Shown here: positions 17,901 to 28,100 of the stretch, one piece after another
How the letters are laid out: each line of letters starts with the position of its first letter
Numbering within the stretch: position 1 is the stretch's first letter
NCBI RefSeq assembly: GCF_004327335.1
Contig: NZ_QJUO01000017.1
Coordinates: 27,989 to 91,988, forward strand
Direction of reading: 5' to 3'
Length of the DNA stretch: 64,000 nucleotides
From: Stutzerimonas kirkiae
Lineage (GTDB): Bacteria; Pseudomonadota; Gammaproteobacteria; Pseudomonadales; Pseudomonadaceae
Notes under the pieces: model-generated
The model's input: the letters and a program-made list of their open reading frames with translations, nothing else
Databases searched by the model: none
What the model was told of the DNA's origin: nothing
Program-made: the position numbers and the translations under genes

Positions 17901-18022
17901 GGGCTAGCGGATGCCCGCCCACGCCCCCGCGAGGAAGCCGGCCCGCTCTGCCGGGTATTCTCCGAAACCACCACGAAGGCGTGGCGTACCCTGCTCCAGA
18001 TGATGCGAAAGATATGGTTCAT
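11972..18022 (-). CDS. TpsA-type filamentous hemagglutinin-like exoprotein
   Basis: A 2016-residue secreted adhesin exported by the TpsB pore encoded just upstream. The N-terminus is an extended signal peptide (MNHIFRIIWSRVRHAFVVVSE) with cleavage near AMAAG, followed by the TPS secretion domain (FNAPNGVQVIDIATANAAGLSHN, NPYGITCSGCGF with its cysteine pair). The rest is beta-helix repeats (AGGDLDIEAR, SGGDTQIDAGG patterns). From about residue 1230 on, hemagglutinin repeats alternate with Ala/Ser/Glu-rich blocks. The C-terminus ends in the repeats; no CDI/Rhs-type toxin domain is visible. GGAGTGATGAC precedes the ATG. Biofilm or contact adhesion is inferred from the family. Confidence 0.92.
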   Translation of the reverse strand: MNHIFRIIWSRVRHAFVVVSENTRQSGPASSRGRGRASASPGVFVLGALSAALFIDSAMAAGVEVASGNTQVFNAPNGVQVIDIATANAAGLSHNRYIHYNVDASGQVLNNNSVLSQAGALQSQLAGQLVPNVNLTNEARVILNEVVAPNRSSLGGYTEVVGGKADVIVANPYGITCSGCGFINTDRATLTTGTPVIGGNGALAGFQVRQGDILVEGNGLDGRNQQVLDLLARQVKIDGQINGNDLQVVAGSNDYDYAERSASAQETTDDAPLYAIDSSALGGMYAQRIRLIATEGGVGVRMRGEAAASADDFVLDAAGRIEINTSLSAAGDLALSSAAAGQAIRVEGAASQLTAGRDLALSATEGTLSLDDATLTAARDVLLTADSLDDGGDGQRYAGRDARIETGAASRISGSTWGAGDDLSIRASSLALDDAARLYSGADEQADGKSLTLTSTHGALQLNQASVQSSGALALDAAQSISTGGATELKSAGDFSVRAVGDIEHAGRLLGGGAGEIQAGGNLDNDNLIHAAAALQVKAASISNSNTAGISSREELSLEASVAIDNAGALYAGEHLSLKAGDKVHNQSSGTVDSNGGITSESTHFVNNGAIVGVGDIHLEVSQSFVNETLWSGGSLSKRDGSPTYNGEISNDQIANEGGISQENGMNAWLIDEAYSYDEQLVGLTLDQLRALQKAQIIANGAGSKLTIEYGSSGLNKVGVLSAPNLEISGSGIFRNEELALYRYEKVLRWIRIEDESSGNDDFIAWARTDPDVFCYVGAPAGCSGRDDDLPNSPDDDYYHWDNWSPGPGWTSTRHIETGSWPSALTDEARALAVQGGKLSGATVIGRSGAGIYASTFTFSGGTLENVGSPWADDPDLVSQAGLQSGSINTPNASAQISLPSNPNGNFITSKDPAAKYLVESNPLYAVGSDFVGSNYLAERYGFNPDTVQQRLGDANYEAYLIRQQLIEQTGNNVIAGYDNEADQMQRLMDQAYNQGQALGLVFGQTPSAEQLAALSEDIVWMEEVEVNGQKVLAPRVYLAASTVAALDAGAVIAAGSVDISGDGLSNTGGTISGSDSLTVNTTGDIRNTSGTLKGGDVSLTSSEGSIRNETLAIGQGDDTTYTTAIGKTAAIQSTGNLSLDAARNVEVIGASVSAEGSASLAAGGDIIVDTIVDKNTSTRSSKSGDAFEGSSSRISVSRETNIGSQLDIEGNLSTRSGGDTTIAGSQVDVGGDLDADAGGSFNVIARQDKLTVETQESVSGAGVGGGLYGTQTTTTSDFTGTNVGSTLNVGGNAKVAAGEQIVLQGSDVNIDGDASLEGKEGISILDGLDEQRTSTLVETTTFMKLERETETGAGAAASAEADGSELEASASAEAEAGASASTNLKLMETSRSTTNSGSNTSVASNLNIGGTLGMKSDGTVTVQGSNVAAGGDLDIEARDLQVLTGRNESWSESETTTTSVGIYVDSEAKASAKAEAEASGKGSASASAEANASAESTATAGLRYEREQESSYDLVNSASTLGSGGNMRLKVQDNATFQGAEVSSGGDMEIDAGNIRNLAAQDISTSSKSSETHTIGVYAGASAEAKASAEAEVDASGLGQPQAGVSAEASASAEVSAGLRQNSEMESSSSTDITQVTNTFTSGGNFSRTAKDTIVDQGTQVEAGGNISQSARVIRDEAVSDQSYSSESSHSHDVRVGAYAGAEAEASLDGTEASAGYGAKASAEIERSSESSQSSTAVTSAFKAGGSISSQSTEKTTLVGAQFEAGEDIDIQAGSLDVQAARDTSSSSSSEWGAEAEVKAGVGSVEGSVAFDGATEEEASSTARAASINAGGKLNIRTTGDARFEGSELSSGGDTQIDAGGDVEFAAARDTQSRSANSLSLELGASGDDEGGSSKSASAGVGLERENSDQAQVGSITSGGSIKVRSGGDTTLEGTQVEADGDVGLSAGGKVQLKEAESTSSSLSLELGASAESETADGATESGSGAEFSLDASREQSGTAATIQSTGKIRIEQGR

Positions 18023-18036
18023 GTCATCACTCCTGG

Positions 18037-19767
18037 TCAGAGGGAAAGGCTGAGGCTGAAGGACAGGGTGTCGCCCCGGTCATCGCCATACTTGGGCGAG
18101 TCGAGGGGATGGGACAGGGCCAGGTTGAGGCTCAGCGGACCGCTGAACAGCCCGAGGCCCAGGCTGGCGCTGCTCAGGTCACCGGCGGATTCCTCGGTGC
18201 GGTTCCAGGCCTTGCCATAGTCGAGCGCGATAAACGGCCGCAACAGGGCGACCCGGCCTCCCGGCAACACCTGCGGCCGGTTCAGCGCCAGTTCGTTGCG
18301 CAGGTAGTAGCCGTGATCGCCGGAGATCGACTCCTCGTTGAAACCGCGCACCGTGTAGGGGCTGCCGATGGACAGGCGTTCCGAGCCGTACAGCACGTCC
18401 TGGGCGTACTGGCCGTTGAGCTGGCTGGAGAAGCTCAGTTCCTGCCCGGCCAGGCGGAACGCTCGCGAGTAGCCAGCGCCATACTTGAACTTGTCGAATT
18501 GCGCCCGCGGCGCCCAGTCGGGCAGGTTGGCGGCATCCTTCAACGAACCGAACAGGTGCAGGCCACGGGCCATGCCCAGGTTCAGGCTGAAGGCGCCACC
18601 GAACAGGCGGGTGGTGAACGAAGAATCGAGATCGAACACACTCAGGCGCCGGCTGCTCACCCCCAGCAGCACGTCTTCCAGGTAATTGTCCTGCTCCTTC
18701 TGGGTCAGCGCAGAAGACAGGTTCCACTGCGCCGACTGGCCACGCCAGAGCACCCGGTCCAGTCGCAGGGTATAGGTCTGCGAATCGCCGCTGGTCTTCA
18801 GGCGGGAGCCACTGGGTGCCTTCAACTGGCTCGCGTACTCGGAGTCGGAAAGGCTCAGGCTGAAGGTGTTGTAGCCCCAGGGCAGCACATAGCTGAGGTT
18901 GTTGAACCAGGAGCCGCGGCTACCGCTGTCATAGGGCTGGGCACGGCGGTGGGTAAGACTGATGAAATCGTTGAAACCCAGCGGGTTGTCCAGGGCGAGG
19001 TTGATCCCCAACTGGTTGCGCCCGGTGGCCCGCTGCCCACTGTTGTCATAGGTCAGGTTGAGGTGCAGCGGGCGCCCAGGCGTATTGCTGAAGCGCACCA
19101 GGCTGTCGCCCGGCGCACTGCCCGGCAGGATCTCCATGGTCGCGTTGTTCGAAGCCAGCCGATTGATCTGGTCCAGCGCCTGCTCAAGATCCCGCAGGTC
19201 GAGCGGCTCGCCAGCCACGCCAGGCATCACATTGGCCGGAGCGATCGAGCTCGCGTCACCATCCTCGACCTCGATCCGTTCGATCCGCCCTTCCTCGACT
19301 TCGATATACAGGCTTCCGCCGCTCAGGTCCTGGGCCGGCAGGTAGGCGCGCGCGGCCACATAGCCCTTGGCGATATAGGCCGCGGTGACATCGGCGAGCA
19401 ACCGCTCGATCTCCGCCACACCCAGGCAACGACCGCTGTAGCTCGCCTCCAGTCGTTGCAGGCTACGCCTGGACAACAGCGTCGCATTGCGAATCGACAC
19501 CTCGCGGATTTCCCGGCAGACCCCGCCCTCCCGCGCTCGCGGTTGTGGCGGGGCCACTTGCAGGCGCGTCGGCGGCTGCTCCGATTGCAGGTCCTGCAGG
19601 CGCTGCTGCTGGATGCGCTGGTTCATCTCGTTCTGCAGCCGCTCGGCCTGGCGGGCAGCGGCCTCCTGGTCAGCAGGGGTCTGGGCCATGGCCTGGCCGA
19701 TGCACAGCGGCAAGGCCAGCAACCAGGCATGGGCCATGCGAGTGATGGCAAATCGGGGTAATGGCAT
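18037..19767 (-). CDS. TpsB/ShlB-type outer-membrane transporter
   Basis: A 576-residue two-partner secretion pore that exports the TpsA protein encoded 14 bases downstream. Signal peptide (HAWLLALPLCIGQAMAQ), a Gln/Arg-rich coiled helix (AERLQNEMNQRIQQQRLQDLQ), POTRA domains (REVSIRNATLLS; YIAKGYVAARAYLPAQDL) and a 16-strand barrel carrying the loop motif VRGFNEESISGDHGYYLRNEL. The frame is open to 20295, but the ATG at 19767 starts the signal peptide and has AGGAG 8 bases upstream. The B-then-A order differs from the cdrA-cdrB order of P. aeruginosa. Confidence 0.93.
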   Translation of the reverse strand: MPLPRFAITRMAHAWLLALPLCIGQAMAQTPADQEAAARQAERLQNEMNQRIQQQRLQDLQSEQPPTRLQVAPPQPRAREGGVCREIREVSIRNATLLSRRSLQRLEASYSGRCLGVAEIERLLADVTAAYIAKGYVAARAYLPAQDLSGGSLYIEVEEGRIERIEVEDGDASSIAPANVMPGVAGEPLDLRDLEQALDQINRLASNNATMEILPGSAPGDSLVRFSNTPGRPLHLNLTYDNSGQRATGRNQLGINLALDNPLGFNDFISLTHRRAQPYDSGSRGSWFNNLSYVLPWGYNTFSLSLSDSEYASQLKAPSGSRLKTSGDSQTYTLRLDRVLWRGQSAQWNLSSALTQKEQDNYLEDVLLGVSSRRLSVFDLDSSFTTRLFGGAFSLNLGMARGLHLFGSLKDAANLPDWAPRAQFDKFKYGAGYSRAFRLAGQELSFSSQLNGQYAQDVLYGSERLSIGSPYTVRGFNEESISGDHGYYLRNELALNRPQVLPGGRVALLRPFIALDYGKAWNRTEESAGDLSSASLGLGLFSGPLSLNLALSHPLDSPKYGDDRGDTLSFSLSLSL

Positions 19768-20396
19768 GACGACGGCTCCTACGGACGACGAACAGGGGCC
19801 AGTCGATCGCGCAGCGGAAGGCACCATGCAACGGGGCCTTCGACTACACGGATGATGGCCTATTGGCATCGAGTGTAATGGAGACAACGCCCATGCAGTC
19901 TGAGCAAACCTGAGCAATAACCTTCTGAAAAGATCGGAATCATTCCAGGCAGAGCGCGGCGGCATTTTCCAGGCTTGCGGGCCAGGGGTTGCGCGCACCG
20001 TTGCCGTCGATGGCATCGCTCCGTTACGGCGTCTACGGCTCCCCGCGCCTTGGCCGTCTCCCACCTGGGGGAGAGGCTTGTGCGGCGGCCCCGCCCCGCA
20101 CGCCCACCGACATATTGAAAAGCCTGCCTCCCAGAGCCGACTCGAAGCCCCACGGGCCAATGCGAACGAAGGGCGCGCCATGCGCAACCCATACGGGCAT
20201 GGCAACCGCAATCGCCGTCGAAACCTAAGCGATCTACAGGTAAATAACGTAAAAAATGACGAACATGCATCCACACGACGCCTCGCCCGACGCATGGCAA
20301 ATACACACTATTGTCAATCCGCTATCACCATCCCCTTGCAGCCTGCGAGCCGAGGCCCGAAGCTGGCGGTTTCCATGGATAGAGGACGAGCCGCCC
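19768..20396. other. Non-coding gap between tpsB and mgtC-like gene
   Basis: A 629-base stretch between divergent genes. Open frames here lack family features or starts. The AT-rich patch near 20230-20265 could hold the mgtC promoter, and the mgtC frame stays open back to 20256. No riboswitch or RNA gene was recognised. Confidence 0.3.
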
Positions 20397-21107
20397 ATGC
20401 TCGCAGTATCCCCCCTGAGCAGCGAAATACTGCTGCACCTCGCACTGGCAGCGCTGATCGGCACCTGCATCGGCCTGGAACGCCAGTGGCGGCACCGCCT
20501 GACCGGGATGACCACCAACTCGCTGGTAGCGCTCGGCGCGGCGATCTTCACCAGCCTGTCGTTGTTGTTTCCGGAGGAGGGCAGTTCTACACGGGTCGCC
20601 GCCCAGGTGGTCTCGGGCATCGGCTTTCTCGGGGCCGGGGTGATCATCCGGGACGGGTTCTCGGTGCGCGGCCTGAGCACGGCGGCAACCCTCTGGTGCT
20701 CGGCGGCCGTCGGCACCCTGGCGGGAGCCGGCTACAGCCTGCTGGCCGTCCAGGTCGGCGGACTGATCGTGCTGACCAACCTGGTCCTCCACCCGTTGGC
20801 CAACCTGATCAACCGCCACACCCTGCACGCCACGCAGGAGGAGCAGTTCTACCGTGTCGACCTGACTTGCAAGACGAACGACGAGGCACGCATCCGCAAC
20901 CTGCTGCTCAAGAGCATCAACCACCGCAAACTGCGCCTGCAACGCCTGGAAAGCCACGCCCTCGATGGCAGCGGCCTGGTCGAGGTCAGCGCGGTGGTGT
21001 TCAGCCTGCGCCGCGAGGATGAATTGCTCGAGCAACTGGCCGGCCGCTTCAGCCTCGACCCACACATCAGCGCCGCCGGCTGGCATGCCGAGCATGCGCC
21101 GAACTGA
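20397..21107 (+). CDS. MgtC/SapB family membrane protein
   Basis: A 236-residue protein of the MgtC family, linked to growth in low magnesium and to control of F-type ATP synthase in enteric pathogens. The N-terminal half has four to five helices with the family core: LALAALIGTCIGLERQWR, TNSLVALGAAIFTS, VSGIGFLGAGVIIRDG and GLSTAATLWCSAAVG. The C-terminal half is a soluble ACT-like domain. I start at the ATG at 20397, right before the first helix and after GAGGACGAG; an in-frame start at 20256 is possible but would add an unusual leader. Confidence 0.88.
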   Translation: MLAVSPLSSEILLHLALAALIGTCIGLERQWRHRLTGMTTNSLVALGAAIFTSLSLLFPEEGSSTRVAAQVVSGIGFLGAGVIIRDGFSVRGLSTAATLWCSAAVGTLAGAGYSLLAVQVGGLIVLTNLVLHPLANLINRHTLHATQEEQFYRVDLTCKTNDEARIRNLLLKSINHRKLRLQRLESHALDGSGLVEVSAVVFSLRREDELLEQLAGRFSLDPHISAAGWHAEHAPN

Positions 21108-21167
21108 CGTGAACGGCCCGCGAGGGCCGGCTCACGCGACGAGCCGCTCGCGAAGGCCCTGCCGTCG

Positions 21168-22798
21168 TCATTCCATCGGGTAGAGACTCGCCTCACCGAT
21201 CCTCAGTACCGGATAACGCAGCGGCTCCAGGCTGAAGCGCCCCTCGCGCAACCGTTCGAGCAACTCCCCTGGCGGCAGCCGCCCCAGGCCACCCTGCGTT
21301 CTCAAGCGCCGCCAGTGGCCATCCTGCTCGCGGGCGAACAGCGAGCTCTGTGGCCACTTGCCGGTTGTATCGACCCAGAGCACTTCGTCCTGGCCATCGC
21401 CATCCAGATCCAGTGCCATCAGGAAACATCCCGGCCGCAGGCACTTGCCTGAGAGCGGCCGCTCATCCAGCAACGCTTGCGCCTCGGGCGCCAGCAGACT
21501 GTGCGGCGACATCAGCTCGCGCAACGATGCGGGCACGTCCTGCGGGCTCTCCATCAAGGCCTCGAGCGCCTGGTAGCGGCGTTGCCCCGGCTCGCCGAGG
21601 CGCAGGCGCAATTGATCGAGTGCGCTTTTATCGCCCCGCCCGTCGAGCAGGCGCTGGTACTGGCTGGCGGCACTGAACTCCAACGGGCTGAGCAAGGGCG
21701 TCTGCGACAACGCCAGCAGGGCAGCGCTGAACAAGGCCAGCGGCGGATTGCCGAGCGCCAGCGACGCCAGCCAGGGCTGCGCCCGGCGCAGTGTCGCAAC
21801 CGCCAGCAGCAGGGCATACAAGGCACCCACCAGGGTAATCAGGATGGCGAAGAAGCGCTCGACCGTCAGGCCGTACTGGTCGACCCGCAACCACAGCGCA
21901 TACCCCGCCAGGCCGGCCAGCACGGGCAAACCGAGCAGCCCCAGGCAAATGGGCCAGTGCAGCGGCCTCGGGTAGCGGCTTTCCTGGCGACCATCCTGGA
22001 ACACGCCATTGGCCAGCAGCACCTGCGCCAGCAGCAGCGACAGCAGGATCGCCGTGGCGTTGCGCGTCTGCCAGAGCGGCTGCAGCCCGGTGAAGGGCAG
22101 GCTGACCAGGAACAGCAGGATGATCAGCGAACTCATCGGCAGCAGCAGGCGGCACAGGCCCAGCAGCACCGAGCGCAGCGCATCGATGACCTGGACGCGC
22201 TCCAGGCCGACCCGCAGGCCCAGGGCGAAGACCATCGGAATGCTCAGGCTGACGAAGGTCCGGTTGAGGAACAAGCGCTCGAAGAGGTCGATGCCGAGCA
22301 TGCCGAACAGCGCGCTCCAGAGCCATATCAGCAACCAGAACGCCCCCACCAGCAGCCCGGCCAGGAGCAGCATCAGGGCATTGTTCCAGGCATGGCTGTA
22401 GAGCGCGTGGTAATCAAAGCGCCAACCTCGGCGAGTCGTCCAGGCCTGCACGAAGGGGCAGAGCGTATACAGCAGCAGCCCCAGCGCCAGCGCACTGACA
22501 AAGCCGAACCCATAAGGCGCATCCAGCTCCCAGCGCCTGTTGAACTGCCAGGCGAACCAGCCTGCCAGTGCCGCGAACAGCAAGGCGCAACCCAGCACCG
22601 GCAGCCAACTGCGGGACTGGCGCAGGCGCCCCAGAGCAATTGCATCTGCAACCCGCCCACCAGTGCCGCCGCACTCGCCGCATGGAGCAGTGTCCGCCCT
22701 CCGGCGGACTCGACCAGACGGGACGAAAGGAGGAACAGTAGCCCTCCCTGGACCAGGCCAATGGCCAGATAGGCCCAGGGCGATCGGGAAATGCTCAT
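21168..22798 (-). pseudogene. DUF4153 membrane protein, disrupted by a frameshift
   Basis: The reading frame is split: codons from the ATG at 22798 (MSISRSPWAYLAIGLVQGG) give the usual first helices, and the remaining ~476 residues continue in another frame as a multi-helix membrane protein with a C-terminal soluble part (ALDLDGDGQDEVLWVDTTGKW). The switch lies at the C run 22629-22632: one more base (GGGG to GGGGG on the coding strand) restores a continuous protein of about 543 residues reading LLWGRLRQSRSW. DUF4153 function is unknown. A homopolymer indel can be a real mutation or a sequencing error. Confidence 0.75.
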
Positions 22799-23189
22799 GG
22801 CTGGGACGCCTCGGTAAACAGGATTGCGTCTTATAGAATTTTATCGAACGTCACGAAAGACCGGCTGCCACGGCGCTCTTGCGGGCGCGTCCGCAACGGT
22901 GCCTCGCAGGCTGGCCCGCACCCGCCGGAAACCGTTCGATGCTCCCGCGATCAGTATCGAGCCGACGAGCCAGGGCCTGTTAAATCGCCACCGCCTTTCC
23001 CCGCCACCCCGTGCGGCGTAGAATCGGCACATTCCTCGCCAGGCATCCTCCGGCAGGCTCGTGAGCCAGGCCCGGGCGGACGGTGATCCCGTACCGCCCC
23101 ACGCCCACTTCCGGACGCGGCCATAGACCGCCGACCCGCTCACCCGACATATAAACGCTCATTACCTGATTAGCCGCAGGACATCGAAC
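22799..23189. other. Upstream region of ilvD
   Basis: A 391-base gap. A TAGAAT hexamer at about 23020-23025 is a possible -10 for ilvD. I see no convincing gene, leader peptide or attenuator; in particular no branched-chain-rich leader ORF. Confidence 0.3.
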
Positions 23190-25028
23190 ATGCCCGACTA
23201 TCGCTCGAAAACCTCCACCCATGGCCGCAACATGGCCGGTGCGCGTGCGCTCTGGCGTGCCACCGGGATGAAGGACGAAGACTTCAAGAAGCCGATCATC
23301 GCCATCGCCAACTCCTTCACCCAATTCGTGCCCGGCCATGTGCACCTGAAAGACATGGGCCAACTGGTCGCCCGCGAAGTCGAGCGGGCCGGCGGCGTGG
23401 CCAAGGAATTCAACACCATCGCCGTGGACGACGGCATCGCCATGGGCCACGACGGCATGCTCTATTCGCTGCCCAGCCGCGAGATCATCGCCGACTCCGT
23501 CGAATACATGGTCAACGCCCACTGTGCCGATGCCATCGTCTGCATCTCCAACTGCGACAAGATCACCCCCGGCATGCTGATGGCCGCCCTGCGCCTGAAT
23601 ATCCCGGTGGTGTTCGTCTCCGGCGGGCCGATGGAAGCCGGCAAGACCAAGCTGGCCAGCCACGGCCTGGACCTGGTGGACGCCATGGTGATCGCCGCCG
23701 ACGATTGCGCCAGCGACGAGAAGGTCGCCGAATACGAGCGCAGCGCCTGCCCGACCTGCGGCTCCTGCTCCGGCATGTTCACCGCCAACTCGATGAACTG
23801 CCTGACCGAGGCCCTCGGCCTGTCGCTGCCGGGCAACGGCTCGACCCTGGCCACCCACAGCGATCGCGAACAGTTGTTCCTGCGCGCCGGGCGCCTGGCC
23901 GTGGAACTGTGCCAGCGCTACTACGGCGAAGGCGACGCCAGCGTGCTGCCGCGCAGCATCGCCAGCCGCAAGGCATTCGAGAACGCCATGACCCTGGATA
24001 TCGCCATGGGCGGCTCGACCAATACCATCCTGCACCTGCTGGCCGCCGCCCAGGAAGCCGAGGTGGACTTCGACCTGCGCGCCATCGACGCGCTGTCGCG
24101 CAAGGTGCCGCAACTGTGCAAGGTGGCGCCGAACATCCAGAAGTACCACATGGAAGACGTGCACCGCGCTGGCGGTATCTTCTCCATCCTCGGCGAACTG
24201 GCGCGTGGCGGCCTGCTGCACACCGACATGCCCACCGTGCATAGCGCGAGCATGGCCGACGCCATCGCCCAGTGGGACATCACCCGGACCGCCGACGAGG
24301 CCGTGCACACCTTCTTCCGCGCCGGCCCGGCGGGCATTCCGACCCAGACCGCGTTCAGCCAGAGCACCCGCTGGCCGAGCCTCGACGATGACCGCGAGCA
24401 TGGCTGCATCCGCAGCGTCGAGCACGCTTATTCGCAGGAAGGCGGCCTGGCCGTGCTGTACGGTAATATCGCCGAGGACGGTTGCGTGGTGAAGACCGCC
24501 GGGGTGGACGAGTCGATCCATGTATTCGAAGGGCGGGCACGCATCTTCGAAAGCCAAGACGCCGCCGTGAAGGGCATCCTCAATGACGAGATCGTCGCCG
24601 GCGATATCGTCATCATCCGCTACGAAGGTCCGAAGGGCGGCCCGGGCATGCAGGAAATGCTCTACCCGACCAGCTACCTGAAATCCAAGGGCCTGGGCAA
24701 GCAGTGCGCCCTGCTCACCGATGGCCGTTTCTCGGGAGGCACTTCGGGCCTGTCCATCGGCCACGCTTCGCCGGAGGCCGCCGCCGGCGGCGCCATCGGC
24801 CTGGTGCAGGACGGTGACAAAGTGCTGATCGACATCCCCAACCGTTCGATCAACCTGCTGGTCGACGACAAGGAACTGGCGGCCCGCCGTGCCGAACAGG
24901 AGAAAAAGGGCTGGAAACCCGCCCAACCACGTGCACGCAAGGTTTCGACCGCGCTCAAGGCCTACGCGCTGCTGGCCACCAGCGCCGACAAGGGAGCGGT
25001 ACGCAACAAGGCCCTGCTGGAGGGCTGA
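23190..25028 (+). CDS. ilvD: Dihydroxy-acid dehydratase
   Basis: Iron-sulfur dehydratase of valine, leucine and isoleucine synthesis, making 2-keto acids from 2,3-dihydroxy acids. The 612-residue length is typical of the E. coli-type enzyme. Visible cluster cysteines are in [12 protein letters not shown] and [20 protein letters not shown]. Other family stretches are [50 protein letters not shown] and [16 protein letters not shown]. It stands alone here, as in many Pseudomonas. Confidence 0.98.
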   Translation: MPDYRSKTSTHGRNMAGARALWRATGMKDEDFKKPIIAIANSFTQFVPGHVHLKDMGQLVAREVERAGGVAKEFNTIAVDDGIAMGHDGMLYSLPSREIIADSVEYMVNAHCADAIVCISNCDKITPGMLMAALRLNIPVVFVSGGPMEAGKTKLASHGLDLVDAMVIAADDCASDEKVAEYERSACPTCGSCSGMFTANSMNCLTEALGLSLPGNGSTLATHSDREQLFLRAGRLAVELCQRYYGEGDASVLPRSIASRKAFENAMTLDIAMGGSTNTILHLLAAAQEAEVDFDLRAIDALSRKVPQLCKVAPNIQKYHMEDVHRAGGIFSILGELARGGLLHTDMPTVHSASMADAIAQWDITRTADEAVHTFFRAGPAGIPTQTAFSQSTRWPSLDDDREHGCIRSVEHAYSQEGGLAVLYGNIAEDGCVVKTAGVDESIHVFEGRARIFESQDAAVKGILNDEIVAGDIVIIRYEGPKGGPGMQEMLYPTSYLKSKGLGKQCALLTDGRFSGGTSGLSIGHASPEAAAGGAIGLVQDGDKVLIDIPNRSINLLVDDKELAARRAEQEKKGWKPAQPRARKVSTALKAYALLATSADKGAVRNKALLEG

Positions 25029-25040
25029 CCCGGAACCCCT

Positions 25041-25080
25041 GAAGGCCTGGACGAAAGCCGCACCTTTTCGTCTGGCCTTC
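25041..25080 (+). terminator. Imperfect hairpin after ilvD
   Basis: GAAGGCC and GACGAAA pair with TTTCGTC and GGCCTTC across an 8-base loop, with small bulges. It lies 12 bases after the ilvD stop and is the likely transcript end. Confidence 0.5.
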
Positions 25081-25137
25081 CAGCGCTCTTTTCGCCCCTG
25101 ATAGAACGCATGGGCACTCGCCCGCTGGAAATTACCG

Positions 25138-28100
25138 ATGGATCAAATGACACACGAGTTCTCGCGCATCCCCCGGAATTACCAGGCCCTCCTGTATAGC
25201 CTGGCCACCAGCTTTCCCGGCCAGAGCAAGAGCGCCCTGCTCAAGCAACTGCGGGAAATGCGATGCCGCAGCGACAGCGGCAGGCTGCTCGACCATGCCT
25301 CTCTCGCGGACTTCCTGCAACCGCTGTTGCAGCAAGGCTGGATCACCCAGCGACAACTGAAACAAGCCAACGAAACCACCTTTTACGGGCTCCCTCCGCA
25401 ACTGCATGGCGACATCGTGCTGCATCTGCTCTCGTCAGCCGACAGGCATGACTGGTTGCGCAAGCTGCGGGCGAGCCAGCCACAGTCGACGCCCTGGCAA
25501 CCCCCATCGCGACCCAGGCTGCAACAGGATATCTGGCTGGGCCTGCTGGAAGACGACCTCGAAGGGCTGTCCGAGGCGTTCTATCGACTGGCCAGCATCA
25601 TCCCTCACGACCAGTTGCATGCCCAGCACCCGTTGCAGCAATTGCTCGCCAGCGACAGTGGTCGCAAGGCGCTGGCCCTGCTCGCGGCGCCGACCCGGGA
25701 ACTCCTGCTGGAAACCAGCCTCGGCTGGCACAACCTCACCCCCGGCGCGGGCACCCCGGCCTACCAGTTGGCCCTGCAGGAAGCGGACAGCCTGCCGCCG
25801 GGCAGCCCGCTCGGGCTGCAACTGGCGCTACAGGCGTTATACCGGGGGGACTGGCAGGCGTTTGCCACCCACGCCCAGGACAGCTTCGACATACTCGGGC
25901 GGACAGCCGGAGCGCTGCTGCACGGCCAGCCAGGAGAAACCCTGGCCGCCTTCCAGCAATGGCTGGCGGCGATTCGCAAGAGCACTCGCAAACGCAAGAT
26001 CGAACTGCCGGGGTCCCTCAACGCCCTCTACTGCATGGCGTTGATCGCCCAGCATGACCCGCAGCACTACACGGAACTCAAGCAGGCCATCGAGATGAAG
26101 CTCAAGGCCGGCCAGTACGAGCCCTACCGCATCCTGGAGCGGCTGCAGGCACAACTGCTGGGCGCCGCGCCGGCACAACTGCGCACCATCGAACTGCCGA
26201 AAGAACTGTACGGCCTCGACGGCCTGCTCGGAGCCCTCGGCTTGTACTGGCAGGACAGCCCCAACGCAGGCACCCCTGACTGGTGCCTGCGCCTGCAAAA
26301 GCAGCGCGACCTGCTCGAACGACTGGGCTACCACTGGCTGGCCGCCGAATTCGATGCGCTGATCGCCCGCCAGTTCGGCCTGCCACACCAGTTCACCGGC
26401 TACCATGCACAGCATGGCCTGCAACCGCTGGTCGACCTCTACCAGCGCCAGGAAGCCTGGCAGCATGCCCTCAACGCCCTGGCCCGGATCAAGAGCGCGC
26501 CCCCGGCAACGACAGCGAGCGCGGCGAAAAAGGCGCGGCTGGTCTGGCTGCTCAACCTCGACAGCTATTACCAGCAACTGGAGCCGCGTGAACAACGGCT
26601 CGGCACCAAGGGGCAATGGAGCAAGGGCAAGGCCGTGGCGCTCAAGCGTTTGCGCGAGGAAAGCGACAGCCTGGATTTCCTGGTGGAGCAGGATCGCCAG
26701 GCGATCCAGATGATCCAGAGCAGCCACGCCTACTACGGCAGCGCACATTACGAACTGCCGCTGGAACTGGCGCTGCCGAAACTGATCGGCCACCCCGCAC
26801 TGTTCTGGAGCGATGCCCCGGACGTGCGTATCGACCTGGTCGCCGGCCAGCCCTGCCTGCACTTGCAGGAGCATAACGGCAATATCCGCTTGCGCCTGCA
26901 ACCGGAAGGCATCGGCGGCAGCGATGGTCCGTTCCTGGAAAGGGAAACCCCGACCCGCCTGGTGCTCTACCCGGTCACCCGCGAACTGCGGCAGATCGCC
27001 GATATCGTCGGCGAAGAGCTGAACGTGCCACGCTCGGCCAAGGCGCAACTGGTCGAAGCCATCGGCTCCATCGCGCCGCTGCTGCCGATCCATTCGGATA
27101 TTCCCGAACTGGCCGGGCAGGTCGATGAAATCGCCGCCGACACCACCCTCTATGCGCACCTGCTGCCACTGGCCGAAGGCCTGCGCCTGCAATTGCTGGT
27201 GCGCCCGCTGGGCGAAGGCGGCTGGTTCCGCCCCGGCCACGGCAGCGAACGGCTGCTGGGCGAACAGCAAGGCCGCACCGTACAGGTGGTCCGCGATCTG
27301 CACGCGGAAAAGCAGGCCCTGCAACAGGTGCTCGACGCCTGCCCCGGCCTGGCCCGCGCCGACAGCGACGGCCAGGAATGGCAGTTGGAACAGCCCCAGG
27401 ACGCCCTGCAGGTGCTGAGCGAACTGCAGGCCCTCGACGGCGACCGGTTGCAATGCGTCTGGCCCGAAGGCGAGCGCATGCGTATCAAGGGCAACAGCAG
27501 CCTGCAGCAGTTGAAACTCGGCCTCAAGCAACAGGGCGACTGGTTCCAGTTGCAAGGCAGCATCACCCTCGACGACGGCAAGGTGCTGCAACTGCGCCAG
27601 TTGCTGGAACTGCTGCAGGCCAGTCCCGGGCGCTTCCTCAAGCTGGGCGAGAACGACTGGCTGGCGATCGGCGACAGCCTGCGCAAACGCCTCGACGAAC
27701 TGGCCCACCTGGCCGAGCGGGTCAGCGACCAGGGCCTGCGCCTCAGCCCGCTGAGCGCACCCTTGCTGGCTTCGCTGGCCGAGGAAGTCGACGAATTCAA
27801 GGCTGGCGCCGACTGGCAGGGCCACCTCGAGCGCCTGCAATCTCTGCGTCACTATCAGCCTCAACTGCCCAGCACCCTGCAAGCCGAACTGCGCGACTAC
27901 CAGCAGGAAGGCTTCACCTGGCTGGCGCGCCTGGCGCAATGGGGCGTCGGCGCCTGCCTGGCCGACGACATGGGCCTGGGCAAGACGGTGCAGACCCTCG
28001 CCCTGCTGCTGCAGCGCGCCGCCCTCGGCCCGCAACTGGTGGTGGCGCCGACCTCGGTGACGCTCAACTGGCAGGCCGAGAGCCGCCGCTTCGCCCCCAC

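Noticed and set aside
11972..18022. Naming the TPS pair cdrAB.
   Set aside because: Gene order (B before A) and hemagglutinin repeats differ from the CdrA/CdrB system.
11933..18220. A 2095-codon open frame antisense to tpsA.
   Set aside because: It mirrors the repetitive, GC-biased tpsA sequence; the tpsA strand has signal peptide, TPS domain and proper start, the antisense product has none.
22980..24926. A 648-codon frame antisense to ilvD.
   Set aside because: ilvD is unmistakable on the other strand; no family motif in the antisense frame.
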